Shown here: positions 1 to 7,519 of the stretch, in pieces
How positions within the stretch are numbered: the stretch's first letter is position 1
Layout of the letters: each line of letters begins with the position of its first letter
Notes under the pieces: generated by a model
What the model was told of the DNA's origin: nothing
Database searches by the model: none
Seen by the model: only the letters and a program-made list of their open reading frames with translations
Translations under genes and position numbers: made by a program
Assembly: GCA_947464705.1 (NCBI GenBank)
Contig: CANHYD010000072.1
Span: forward strand, 1 to 9,414
Length of the DNA stretch: 9,414 nt
DNA from: Verrucomicrobiota bacterium
GTDB lineage: Bacteria > Verrucomicrobiota > Verrucomicrobiia > Limisphaerales > UBA9464
Direction: 5' to 3'

Positions 1-57
1 GACCCCAAGCCCCCGGAAGATCCCTCGAAGCCGACGGTGCCGATGGATTTCGAATGA
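1..57 (+). CDS. C-terminal end of an upstream gene (partial; possibly ccoP)
   Basis: The first frame is open from the window edge and ends at a TGA at 55-57. Its last 18 residues are a proline-, lysine- and acid-rich tail (DPKPPEDPSKPTVPMDFE). No domain can be seen in so short a piece. It ends 34 bases before ccoG on the same strand, so by position it could be the last structural gene of a cbb3 oxidase operon (ccoP, the diheme subunit, usually precedes ccoG). That identity rests on gene order only. The fragment itself shows no heme motif. Confidence 0.45.
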   Translation, partial: DPKPPEDPSKPTVPMDFE

Positions 58-91
58 CGTCCCTTGGGAAGCCCCGTGTGGACTCCCGCAC

Positions 92-1600
92 ATGAATACC
101 CCCCAAGAGAAGCCCACGGCGAATCGACGCATCGTCGACTCCTCCGAACCTGCCCAATCGAGCAACAGGCAGGAGGTGGATTGGCGGGATTTCCGCGACC
201 ATATCGCCACCGCCGATCAGGACGGGCGCCGTCGGTGGCTCTATCCCAAAGCCCCGTCGGGGGCGTGGCATCGACGGCGCGCCGGGTTCGCCGCGTTCCT
301 GCTCATTCTGATGTTCGCCGGTCCATGGATTCGCATCCAGGGCAACCCGCTCCTCCTGTTCAATGTGGTGGAGCGCCGCTTCTCCATCCTGGGGCAGATC
401 TTCTGGCCGCAGGACTCAGCGGTGTTCGCGGTGGCCATGCTGGTGTTCATCAGTGGCATCGTGGTGTTCACCGTCGCGTTCGGCCGGTTGTGGTGCGGGT
501 GGGCCTGCCCCCAGACGGTCATGATGGAGATGGTGTTTCGGAAGGTGGAGTACCTCATCGATGGTGATTCGGCCGCCCAGCGAGCCTTGGCTGCGGCACC
601 CTGGACCGTCTCCAAGACCGCCCGCCGCTTGTTCAAGCACGCGGTGTTTTTCGGCCTCTCCTTCCTCGTGGGGAACACCTTGCTCGCCTACATCATTGGC
701 AGCGAACAGCTCTTGGCCGTGCAGTTTGATGACCCTCGGAGACACTGGGTAGGGCTGACCTTCATGACCCTGTTTTCCCTGCTTTTTTATGGGATTTTCG
801 CCCGGTTCCGGGAGCAGGCCTGTACCTTCATTTGTCCCTACGGGCGATTCCAGTCGGCGCTGCTCGATGAGAATTCCCTGGTGGTGGCCTACGACCGCCG
901 TCGGGGAGAAAAGCGCGCGCCCTTGCACCGCGGCCAGGGGGCACAATCCCGGCTCGCCGCCGGCTTGGGCGACTGCGTGGAGTGCCGTCAGTGCGTGACG
1001 GTGTGCCCAACGGGCATCGACATCCGGGACGGGACGCAAATGGAGTGCGTCAATTGCACGGCCTGCATCGATGCCTGCGATTCCATCATGCACAAGGTGG
1101 GGCGACCGACCGGGTTGATCCGCTTCGCCTCCCAGAACAATTTGGAACGAGGCGAGCCCCAGCGCTTCACCCGGCGCATGGCGATGTACTCGGTCGTCTT
1201 GGCGGCGTTGATCGGAGTGTTCTTGTGGCTCGTGCTCTCACGGTCGCCCGTGGAAACCACCTTCCTGCGGGTTTCGGGCACCTTGCACCAGACGTTGCCC
1301 GATGGGCGGATCCGCAACCTCTTCTCGGTGAAGATGATCAACAAGTCGCACGATCCGCTCCCCATCGAGGTGCGCCTGGAGAATCTCCCGGGCACCGTTC
1401 GCCTGATGGGCTCGACGCATCCGGTGGTCCCCGTGGGCGAGTACTTGCAGACCTCGGCGTTGGTCGATCTGGATCCGACACAGCTGACCGGATCGACCAC
1501 GGAGTTGAAGTTGGGCGTCTATTCCCAGGGGCAACTGCTCGAGCGCGTGGTGACTCAGTTCTCCGGTCCCAGAAGCCAATCCCCGAAACCCACCCCATGA
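92..1600 (+). CDS. ccoG: Cytochrome cbb3 oxidase accessory protein CcoG (FixG/RdxA-like polyferredoxin)
   Basis: This is a membrane iron-sulfur protein of 502 residues used in maturation of cbb3-type cytochrome c oxidase. Work on Rhodobacter CcoG supports a role in reducing Cu(II) to Cu(I) for the oxidase's copper site. After a hydrophilic N-terminal stretch of about 60 residues come hydrophobic segments near 65-82, 110-130, 187-205, 219-236 and 366-384. The first conserved cysteine pair is in LWCGWACPQT (C135, C139) and the second in CTFICPYG (C244, C248). A bacterial 2[4Fe-4S] ferredoxin domain follows, with C295/C298/C301/C305 and C319/C322/C325/C329. Residues from about 390 form the periplasmic Ig-like FixG C-terminal domain. 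All expected cysteines are present, and the length is slightly above the usual 460-480 because of the N-terminal extension. ATG 92 is the only in-frame start after the upstream stop; no strong ribosome binding site is seen. The stop overlaps the next start as ATGA. Confidence 0.95.
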   Translation: MNTPQEKPTANRRIVDSSEPAQSSNRQEVDWRDFRDHIATADQDGRRRWLYPKAPSGAWHRRRAGFAAFLLILMFAGPWIRIQGNPLLLFNVVERRFSILGQIFWPQDSAVFAVAMLVFISGIVVFTVAFGRLWCGWACPQTVMMEMVFRKVEYLIDGDSAAQRALAAAPWTVSKTARRLFKHAVFFGLSFLVGNTLLAYIIGSEQLLAVQFDDPRRHWVGLTFMTLFSLLFYGIFARFREQACTFICPYGRFQSALLDENSLVVAYDRRRGEKRAPLHRGQGAQSRLAAGLGDCVECRQCVTVCPTGIDIRDGTQMECVNCTACIDACDSIMHKVGRPTGLIRFASQNNLERGEPQRFTRRMAMYSVVLAALIGVFLWLVLSRSPVETTFLRVSGTLHQTLPDGRIRNLFSVKMINKSHDPLPIEVRLENLPGTVRLMGSTHPVVPVGEYLQTSALVDLDPTQLTGSTTELKLGVYSQGQLLERVVTQFSGPRSQSPKPTP

Positions 1601-2088
1601 ACACCGTATCACCGCGGATCGAACCGTGGCCCATCGGTATTGCCGCCTTCTTCGCAGTACTTATCTCGGCACTGGCTACCTGGGCCGTCGTCGCACAGCG
1701 GAACCGCGAGGAACTGGTCAGCGCCGACTACTACGAGCAGGAAGTGGCCTATCAGCAACAGATCAACCGCCTGAAGCGCTCCGCCGACGCGGGGGTATCC
1801 ATCGGGTATGAGTCGAGGGGCCCGGGCGGCGTGATCCGCATTGCGTGGCCGTCGGCTGCGCGTCCGATCGATTCGCAAGGCCGGATCCGACTTTACCGGC
1901 CTTCCGAGGCCGCCCTCGACCGGGATCTTCCGTTGGCCATCGGCCGGGATGGGGTCCAGAACCTCGACGCGCTGACCTTGAAGCCGGGTCTTTGGAAGGT
2001 GCGCGTTCACTGGGGGGCGGAAGCTTCCGGATATTACGTCGAGAGGTCTGTCGTGGTGCCGTCGGCCGATCCGGGGCTTTCGAAGTAA
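1597..2088 (+). CDS. ccoH: CcoH/FixH family cbb3 oxidase assembly protein
   Basis: This 163-residue protein has one N-terminal membrane anchor (about residues 12-33) followed by a soluble domain outside the cytoplasm. Just after the anchor it carries the FixH hallmark, an acidic-aromatic DYY sequence (D44-Y45-Y46) followed by a glutamine-rich helix (AYQQQINRLKRS). The rest is a beta-rich domain ending in a tryptophan-rich strand (LKPGLWKVRVHW), as in the FixH family (PF05751). CcoH is a small subunit-like factor that stabilises assembling cbb3 oxidase. The ATG at 1597 overlaps the ccoG stop (ATGA), so translation is very likely coupled. The same frame stays open upstream to about 982, but that part lies inside ccoG and is not FixH-like. 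Sequence conservation in this family is low, so the call leans on motif, size and position right after ccoG. Confidence 0.88.
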   Translation: MNTVSPRIEPWPIGIAAFFAVLISALATWAVVAQRNREELVSADYYEQEVAYQQQINRLKRSADAGVSIGYESRGPGGVIRIAWPSAARPIDSQGRIRLYRPSEAALDRDLPLAIGRDGVQNLDALTLKPGLWKVRVHWGAEASGYYVERSVVVPSADPGLSK

Positions 2089-2102
2089 GGAACACCCAAC
2101 CC

Positions 2103-2783
2103 ATGGAATACTGGTCGGCTCTGATTTTGGGATTGGGAGGCAGCCTGCATTGCGGCGGGATGTGTGGTCCATTGATGGTGGCCCTGTTTTCAGGCGCCCA
2201 CGCCGGGTCGCCCGCCCGTTCCCGGGTCGCTTATCACGCAGGCCGACTCCTCACCTATGCCCTCATCGGACTCGTCTTCGGGCTGCTGGGTCGCGGGTTC
2301 CATGTCGCGGGTTGGCAGCGCTCCGTCTCGGTGTTGGCCGGAGTGCTGCTGCTTGTCGGGGGAGCGGTCGCGTCGCGCCTGTCCCTGGATGCCTGGCTGG
2401 TCCGGTCGGTAGGGTGGGTGAAGGCTCTGTTCCGGTCGGGCCTGGGACGCAAGACCTTGGGATCTCTGGTTTTTTTGGGCATGCTCAATGGATTCCTCCC
2501 CTGCGGGTTGGTCTACGCTGCGGGGGTCTCGGCCGCGGCCTCCGGGAATCCCTTTTCTGGCGCCTTGTCGATGGTGGTGTTCGGCCTCGGAACCTTACCG
2601 CTTCTGCTGGTCGTGGATCGTCTGGGGCAACGCGTGGGTGCGGCGTCGCGGGCCCGGCTCCAGAAGGCCGTGCCCTGGGTGGTCGCCGGAGTCGGGGGGC
2701 TCTTGATTGTCCGCGGATTGGGCTTGGGTATCCCGTACCTGAGTCCCTCGTCCGGTGGAGCCTGTCCCCAGTGCCAAGGCTGA
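2103..2783 (+). CDS. Sulfite exporter TauE/SafE family (UreH/DsbD-like) membrane protein linked to cbb3 assembly
   Basis: This is a polytopic membrane protein of 226 residues, of the UreH-like/DsbD-2 transmembrane group (PF13386), commonly annotated 'sulfite exporter TauE/SafE family'. It shows both signatures of that group: GSLHCGGMCGP near the N-terminus (H16, C17, C21) and NGFLPCGLVY in the middle (C134). Five to six hydrophobic segments fill most of the rest. The protein ends in GGACPQCQG, giving an extra CxxC pair (C221, C224) at the very C-terminus. Relatives often sit next to ccoGH in several phyla, and roles in copper delivery or thiol redox have been suggested. Sulfite transport is not supported by this context. 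ATG 2103 is chosen because AAGGAA at 2087-2092 lies 10 bases upstream and the hydrophobic signature begins there. The longer open frame from 1845 would read through ccoH out of frame. The gap to ccoH is 14 bases, so they are co-transcribed. Confidence 0.85.
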   Translation: MEYWSALILGLGGSLHCGGMCGPLMVALFSGAHAGSPARSRVAYHAGRLLTYALIGLVFGLLGRGFHVAGWQRSVSVLAGVLLLVGGAVASRLSLDAWLVRSVGWVKALFRSGLGRKTLGSLVFLGMLNGFLPCGLVYAAGVSAAASGNPFSGALSMVVFGLGTLPLLLVVDRLGQRVGAASRARLQKAVPWVVAGVGGLLIVRGLGLGIPYLSPSSGGACPQCQG

Positions 2784-2784
2784 T

Positions 2785-2827
2785 TTCAAGGCAGGTTGGA
2801 ATCGGCGGCGTGGAGGGCCTCCTTGAA
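2785..2827 (+). terminator. Weak inverted repeat after the oxidase-assembly block
   Basis: TTCAAGG (2785-2791) and CCTTGAA (2821-2827) form a perfect 7-base inverted repeat around a 29-base loop. That loop contains a second short palindrome, GGAGGGCCTCC (2812-2822), which overlaps the right arm. It starts two bases after the membrane protein's stop codon, which suits a transcript end or processing site. There is no T-run behind it, so it is not a standard intrinsic terminator and it may be chance. The rest of the 99-base gap up to 2882 shows no convincing promoter. Confidence 0.25.
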
Positions 2828-2882
2828 GAGTCCGCAAATCCGATTGGACCGCGTTTGAGACCCGGGGCAATGTGTTGGTGTT

Positions 2883-5771
2883 GTGAACACCCCCGCCTCC
2901 TTCCCGTCTTCGGTCTGCGCCGGGTTTCGTCGCCTTCTGTTTCTGGGGGTGCTTTGGGCTGGTGAGGCCGCCTTCGGGGCCTCTTCGAGCACGGCCGACC
3001 GCCGAGACCATTGGGCCTGGAAACCTCCGGTTCGCCCGGAGTTGCCCGTGGTGCGCCGCGCAGATCGGATCCGATCTCCCATCGATCGGTTCATCGTTGC
3101 CCGTCTGGAGGCCGAGGGTCTCAACCTGTCTCCGGAAGCCGACCGTATCACCCTCCTGCGCCGTCTCCACTTGGATCTCACCGGGCTACCGCCGACCCCG
3201 GCCGAGGTCGATCGCTTCCTGGCCGACAAGGCTCCCGATGCCTGGGAGCGCGCGGTGTCGGGCTTGCTGGCATCACCGCATCACGGGGAGCGCTGGGGGC
3301 GGCATTGGTTGGATGCGGCCCGCTACGCCGACTCCGACGGTTTCGAGAAGGACAAGCCTCGTTTCGTCTGGGCCTATCGGGATTGGGTGGTCGACGCGCT
3401 CAATCGCGACCTGCCTTATGACCGGTTTCTCATCGAGCAGATCGCCGGCGACCTCTTGCCCCAGGCCACCGACTCCAGCCGCTTGGCCACCGGTTTTCTG
3501 CGCAATGCGATGCTCAATGAAGAAGGTGGTGCCGACCCGGAACAGTTCCGCATCGACGGCTTGATCGACCGCATGGACTGCATCGGCAAGGCGGTCTTGG
3601 GCATCACCATCCAGTGTGCCCAATGCCATGATCACAAGTATGATCCCATTTCTCAGGAGGAGTATTACCGTCTCTTTGCCTTCCTGAACAACGATCACGA
3701 ATCCTCCATGGTGGCCTACAGTCCGTTGGAGCAGAAACAGCGGGATCAAGTAGCACGGCAGATCCGAGAGGAAGAGGAGACGCTGCGTCACACCACCCCG
3801 GATTGGCCCGTCCGCATGGCGGCTTGGGAGGCCTCGGTGCGGGGGGATCAACCCGACTGGACGGTTGTTCGCTGCGAGCATGTCGGAGACCACGGCGAAC
3901 GGTTCTACCAATACGAAGATGGGTCCATCCGGGCGGCCAGCTATGCTCCCACCCAATGGGCTGCGCATTTTCGGGGAACCAACGGGCTGGGTTCCATCGC
4001 CGCCATCCGCCTGGAGCAACTCACCGACCCCAATCTGCCGTGCCAGGGCCCCGGACGTTCCATCCGTGGAATGGCCGCCCTCAGCGAGTTTCAACTCACC
4101 GCCTTCGATCGGGAGAATCCCACCAACAAGGTGTCTGTGAAGTTCGTTCAGGCGACCGCAGATTTCGCCAATGATGAGAAGCCCTTGGAGGCCGAATTCG
4201 ACGACCGCTCGGGCAAGAAGCGCACCTACGGCCCGATCGCTCATGCCATCGACGGCAAGATGGACACCGCCTGGGGCATCGATGCCGGACCCGGCCGTCG
4301 GAACCAACCCCGCAAGGCGGTCTTCGTCGCCGAGAAGCCAGTCTCGTTTCCAAAAGGGGCAATCTTGGAATTCGAACTCCACCAGGAGCACGGCGGATGG
4401 AATTCCGATGATTTGCAAACCCACAATCTGGGCCGCTTCCGCTTCTCGGTGACCTCGGCCACGAACGCCGTCGCTGACCCGCTTCCGGCGGCGGTGCGCG
4501 AGATCGTGATGAGGGTTCCGGCCGATCGACGCACTCCGGCCCAGACCGGGGCGGTGTTTTCTCACTGGCGCACCACTCAGTCGCAATTCACCGAGGCCAA
4601 TGCCCGGATCGAGGCGCTGTGGAAGCAATGGCCCGAGGGTTCTCCGGCTCTGGTGTTCGCAGCGCGTCAGGGGCAGGGGCCGGGTGAGGCGCGCATGGCC
4701 ACCCGCCTCTTTCGCCGTGGCGACTGGCTCAAGCCGGACCGCGAGGTTTCCCATGCCACTCCCGCATTCCTGCATCCATTGCCCCCTGGAGCCGATGATT
4801 CGCGGCTGACGTTCGCCCGTTGGCTGGTCGATCCCCGATCGCCCACCACAGCACGAGTGGCCGTCAATCGTCTCTGGCAACAGTACTTCGGCGTCGGATT
4901 GGTGGAGAGCGTCGAAGACCTCGGGACGCAATCACCGCCGGCTTCCCATCGGGAACTGCTCGATTGGTTGGCCGTCGAGTTCATGCAGCCATCCGAGCCC
5001 GGGGTAGCCCCGTGGTCACTCAAGCATCTGCACCGGCTGATCGTCTCCTCGGCGGCGTACCGCCAATCCAGCCGGGTCAGCGAGGGTTTGTTGGAGCGTG
5101 ATCCCAACAACCGTTTGGTGGCCCGGGGCCCACGATTCCGGGTCGAGGGCGAGATTGTCCGGGACATCGCCTTGTCCGTATCTGGGCTTCTCAATCCTGC
5201 CCTGGGAGGGCGGGCGGTCTATCCGCCGGCTCCGGAATTCCTCTTCCAGCCTCCGGCCAGTTACGGTCCCAAGACCTGGCGGGAGGAAACGGGCCCAGAC
5301 CGGTATCGCCGCTCCCTGTACACCTTCCGCTTCCGCAGTATTCCCTATCCGGTGCTCCAGGCCTTCGATGCCCCCAATGGGGACGCTTCTTGCGTGCGTC
5401 GCCTCCGTTCCAACACCCCATTGCAGGCGCTGACCTCCCTCAATGAACCTCAGTTCGTCGAGGCGGCCCGGGCGCTGGCTCGGAAGGCGGTGAACGAAGG
5501 AGGCAAGACCGATGACCAGCGGATTGTCTTCGCATTTCGGCAAGTCCTCAGCCGCTCTCCCCGGCCGGAGGAGCTGCGGGCGCTTCAACGACTTTTGCAG
5601 CAACAACGATCTCGCATTGCCGAGGGCTGGCTCAACGCCTCGGAGTTGGCCAGTGGCCGCTCTGAACCGCTGAGTGAGTTGCCCCCCGGCGTTACGCCGA
5701 CGACTCTGGCCGCCCATGCTGCTGTGGCACGGGCCCTGTTGAACCTCGACGAGACCATCACCAAGGAGTGA
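2883..5771 (+). CDS. DUF1549/DUF1553 (PSD1-type) secreted protein with an internal heme c motif
   Basis: This is an exported protein of 962 residues whose biochemical role is not established. The N-terminus is a signal peptide (RR at 16-17, hydrophobic 18-27, likely cleavage after A33 in AFGA). The DUF1549/PSCyt2 domain spans about 65-275 and includes PIDRFIVARLEAEGL, LHLDLTGLPPTPAEVD and CAQCHDHKYDPI. The last holds a CxxCH heme c site (C245, C248, H249), as is usual in this domain. Residues about 323-525 look like a beta-rich, discoidin (F5/8C)-like insert (AIDGKMDTAWGID), perhaps carbohydrate-binding. The DUF1553/PSD1 domain runs from about 641 to 905, with LTFARWLVDP, NRLWQQYFGVGLV, FDAPNGDASCVRR and SNTPLQALTSLNEPQFVEAA. 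The separate N-terminal cytochrome domain (PSCyt1) found in many relatives is absent. The start is a GTG with no clear ribosome binding site; no in-frame ATG lies just upstream. The stop overlaps a GTG of the next gene, and that partnership is typical of Planctomycetes and Verrucomicrobia. Confidence 0.92.
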   Translation: MNTPASFPSSVCAGFRRLLFLGVLWAGEAAFGASSSTADRRDHWAWKPPVRPELPVVRRADRIRSPIDRFIVARLEAEGLNLSPEADRITLLRRLHLDLTGLPPTPAEVDRFLADKAPDAWERAVSGLLASPHHGERWGRHWLDAARYADSDGFEKDKPRFVWAYRDWVVDALNRDLPYDRFLIEQIAGDLLPQATDSSRLATGFLRNAMLNEEGGADPEQFRIDGLIDRMDCIGKAVLGITIQCAQCHDHKYDPISQEEYYRLFAFLNNDHESSMVAYSPLEQKQRDQVARQIREEEETLRHTTPDWPVRMAAWEASVRGDQPDWTVVRCEHVGDHGERFYQYEDGSIRAASYAPTQWAAHFRGTNGLGSIAAIRLEQLTDPNLPCQGPGRSIRGMAALSEFQLTAFDRENPTNKVSVKFVQATADFANDEKPLEAEFDDRSGKKRTYGPIAHAIDGKMDTAWGIDAGPGRRNQPRKAVFVAEKPVSFPKGAILEFELHQEHGGWNSDDLQTHNLGRFRFSVTSATNAVADPLPAAVREIVMRVPADRRTPAQTGAVFSHWRTTQSQFTEANARIEALWKQWPEGSPALVFAARQGQGPGEARMATRLFRRGDWLKPDREVSHATPAFLHPLPPGADDSRLTFARWLVDPRSPTTARVAVNRLWQQYFGVGLVESVEDLGTQSPPASHRELLDWLAVEFMQPSEPGVAPWSLKHLHRLIVSSAAYRQSSRVSEGLLERDPNNRLVARGPRFRVEGEIVRDIALSVSGLLNPALGGRAVYPPAPEFLFQPPASYGPKTWREETGPDRYRRSLYTFRFRSIPYPVLQAFDAPNGDASCVRRLRSNTPLQALTSLNEPQFVEAARALARKAVNEGGKTDDQRIVFAFRQVLSRSPRPEELRALQRLLQQQRSRIAEGWLNASELASGRSEPLSELPPGVTPTTLAAHAAVARALLNLDETITKE
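5763..5768 (+). promoter_or_regulatory. Ribosome binding site that fixes the DUF1501 start
   Basis: AAGGAG lies inside the last codons of the preceding gene, with 8 bases between it and ATG 5777. An in-frame GTG at 5768, which overlaps the upstream TGA, would have no such site in front of it. This is the clearest Shine-Dalgarno sequence in the window and argues for the ATG and for translational coupling of the pair. Confidence 0.7.
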
Positions 5772-5776
5772 ACCCC

Positions 5777-7234
5777 ATGAACCGAATTCCCGTCCTCCAG
5801 CAGGCATTGGCCCAGCATCAGGCACACCTCACCCGGCGTTGGTTTTTCCGCGACTGCGGAGTCGGTCTTGGCATGGCGGCCCTGCACGCACTGCTGGGTG
5901 AATCCGCCCAAGCCGCCTCGGGGCGCTCTGGGATGCCCGGCACCCCAAGGCCGCTGGCGGCCAAGCCGTCGCCATTCCCGGCCAAGGCCAAGCGGGTCAT
6001 CTACCTCTTCCAGGCCGGCGCCCCCAGTCACTTGGAGCTCTTCGACCACAAGCCGGAGTTGGCGAAGTGGAGCGGCAAGCTGCCGCCGGCCGACCTGCTC
6101 AAGGGCTATCGGGCCGCCTTCATCAGCCCGAATTCCAAGCTGCTGGGGCCCAAGTTCCGCTTCGCCCGGCACGGCCAATCTGGACAGGAGATTTCCGAAC
6201 TCATGCCGCATCTGGCCCGTGTGGCCGACGACATCGCCATCGTGAAATCGATGCACACCGACGCCTTCAACCACGCGCCGGCGCAGATTTTCATGAACAC
6301 GGGTTCCCAGCAGTTCGGGCGGCCCAGCCTCGGGGCGTGGACCACCTATGGCCTGGGCAGCGAGAGTAGCAATCTGCCGGCCTACGTCGTCTTCTCCACC
6401 GGCAGCAAGGGGACCAGCGGGGGTGCCTCCAATTGGGGGGCTGGCTTCCTGCCCAGCGTCTACAATGGGGTTCTCTTCCGCAGTGGGGGTGATCCGGTGC
6501 TCTACCTCTCCAATCCCAAGGGGGTGGATGACACGGCCCAGAGGCAGACCCTCGACGCCATTCAAGAACTCAACCGCCAGCGTCTGGGACGCGTGGGTGA
6601 TCCGGAGATCGCCACTCGGATCAACTCCTTCGAGATGGCCTATCAGATGCAGTCGAGTGCGCCTGAGCTCATGGATATCCGCCAGGAACCCCAGCACATC
6701 CTGGACCTTTACGGAGCCACCCCCGGCAAGACCACCTATGCCACAGCCTGCCTCCTGGCCCGCCGCCTCATCGAGCGGGGCACGCGCTTTGTGCAGATCT
6801 TCCATGAGGCCTGGGATCAGCACGGTAATCTGGTCGGTGACCTGAAGCGCAACTGCGCGGACACTGACCGGGCCAATGCGGCCCTGATCCAAGACCTCAA
6901 GGCCCGCGGCCTTTTGGAGGATACCCTGGTGATCTGGGGCGGCGAGTTTGGTCGGACGCCGATGGTGCAAGGCGGAGATGACGGTCGTGACCATCACCCG
7001 AATTGTTTCTCCATGTGGTTGGCTGGCGGTGGCATCCGCCCGGGTATGACCTTGGGCGCGTCGGACGACTTCGGCTTCAATGCCGCGGTGGACAAGGTTC
7101 ATGTCCACGACTTGCACGCCACTGTCTTGCGCCTCCTGGGCTTCGATCACGAGAAGCTAACCCACCGTTTCCAGGGGCGTGATTTCCGCCTGACCGATGT
7201 GTTTGGCGAGGTGGTGGATAAGATCATTGCTTGA
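5777..7234 (+). CDS. DUF1501 family secreted protein (alkaline-phosphatase/sulfatase-like fold)
   Basis: This 485-residue protein carries a twin-arginine export signal. TRRWFFRDCG (R20, R21) is followed by a small hydrophobic stretch and an alanine-rich cleavage region near 46-51, so it should be exported folded. The mature part has the DUF1501 landmarks: VIYLFQAGAPSHLELFDHKP near the start, then NHAPAQIFMNTGS, then GGEFGRTP (E390, R393, T394) and GRDHHP (D405, H406, H407) late in the chain. The last acidic and histidine residues probably bind metal, by analogy with alkaline phosphatase and sulfatases, to which the fold is related. No defined reaction is established for the family. It directly follows the DUF1549/DUF1553 gene, which is its usual partner, and the two are presumably made together and act in the periplasm or at the cell surface. 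Length is normal for the family and no frameshift is seen. An alternative GTG start at 5768 would add three residues. Confidence 0.93.
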   Translation: MNRIPVLQQALAQHQAHLTRRWFFRDCGVGLGMAALHALLGESAQAASGRSGMPGTPRPLAAKPSPFPAKAKRVIYLFQAGAPSHLELFDHKPELAKWSGKLPPADLLKGYRAAFISPNSKLLGPKFRFARHGQSGQEISELMPHLARVADDIAIVKSMHTDAFNHAPAQIFMNTGSQQFGRPSLGAWTTYGLGSESSNLPAYVVFSTGSKGTSGGASNWGAGFLPSVYNGVLFRSGGDPVLYLSNPKGVDDTAQRQTLDAIQELNRQRLGRVGDPEIATRINSFEMAYQMQSSAPELMDIRQEPQHILDLYGATPGKTTYATACLLARRLIERGTRFVQIFHEAWDQHGNLVGDLKRNCADTDRANAALIQDLKARGLLEDTLVIWGGEFGRTPMVQGGDDGRDHHPNCFSMWLAGGGIRPGMTLGASDDFGFNAAVDKVHVHDLHATVLRLLGFDHEKLTHRFQGRDFRLTDVFGEVVDKIIA

Positions 7235-7262
7235 GGCCTGCGATGCATGGGGCGCTCCGCGG

Positions 7263-7390
7263 GATGGGTCCTGCGCCCGCAGGTAAGCTCTGGTGAGTTT
7301 CAGCATTCGCGCTGCGCGCGGGGGGTAGCATGATCGCTTCCAAAGCGTGCTTCGAACCCATCCCGCTCCGCTGGAGTACTTTTGGTTGAG
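7263..7390. repeat. Tandem repeat unit 1 (128 bases)
   Basis: The unit begins GATGGGTCCTGCGCCCGCAGG and ends TACTTTTGGTTGAG. It is near-identical to the next unit. Differences are concentrated at 7294-7300 and 7320-7331, with single substitutions further on. Inside are a 5-bp hairpin CCTGC-GCCC-GCAGG (7270-7283), a second one CGCTT-cca-AAGCG, and a short CTCC-GCT-GGAG (7366-7376) followed by TACTTTT. GATGGGT (7263-7269) pairs with ACCCATC (7356-7362), so most of the unit could fold as one closed structure. Confidence 0.9.
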
Positions 7391-7519
7391 GATGGGTCCT
7401 GCGCCCGCAGGTAAGCTCTGGCAAGGTTCAGCATTCGCGCTGCGCGCGAAGGGTGAGGATGATCGCTTCCAAAGCGTGCTTCGGACCCATCCCGCTCCGC
7501 TGGAGTACTTTTAGTTGAG
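7391..7519. repeat. Tandem repeat unit 2 (129 bases)
   Basis: This is the second copy, one base longer than unit 1 because of an indel just after the GCGCGCG run. The closing inverted repeat is longer here: GATGGGTCC (7391-7399) against GGACCCATC (7483-7491), nine pairs with no mismatch. GGACCCATC can also pair with the start of the next partial unit (7520-7528) across 28 bases, so two alternative folds compete. The internal CCTGC-GCCC-GCAGG and CGCTT-cca-AAGCG hairpins are kept. Confidence 0.9.

Noticed and set aside
982..1596. Upstream extension of ccoH inside ccoG
   Set aside because: The extra residues are an out-of-frame reading of the CcoG ferredoxin region and later parts. FixH similarity starts at 1597.
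1845..2102. Upstream extension of the TauE/SafE-like gene to give 312 residues
   Set aside because: The extra part overlaps ccoH in another frame and is not membrane-like. The ribosome binding site and family signature favour ATG 2103.
2103..2783. Sulfite or taurine export function
   Set aside because: The family name is inherited from distant members. The cysteine signatures and ccoGH context point to metal or thiol handling instead.
3273..4931. 552-residue minus-strand open frame opposite the DUF1549/DUF1553 gene
   Set aside because: It lies wholly antisense to a clearly recognised gene, has no family features, and is expected in GC-rich coding DNA.
5585..7150. 521-residue minus-strand open frame opposite the DUF1501 gene
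   Set aside because: Same reason: it is antisense to a well-supported gene and shows no recognisable domain.
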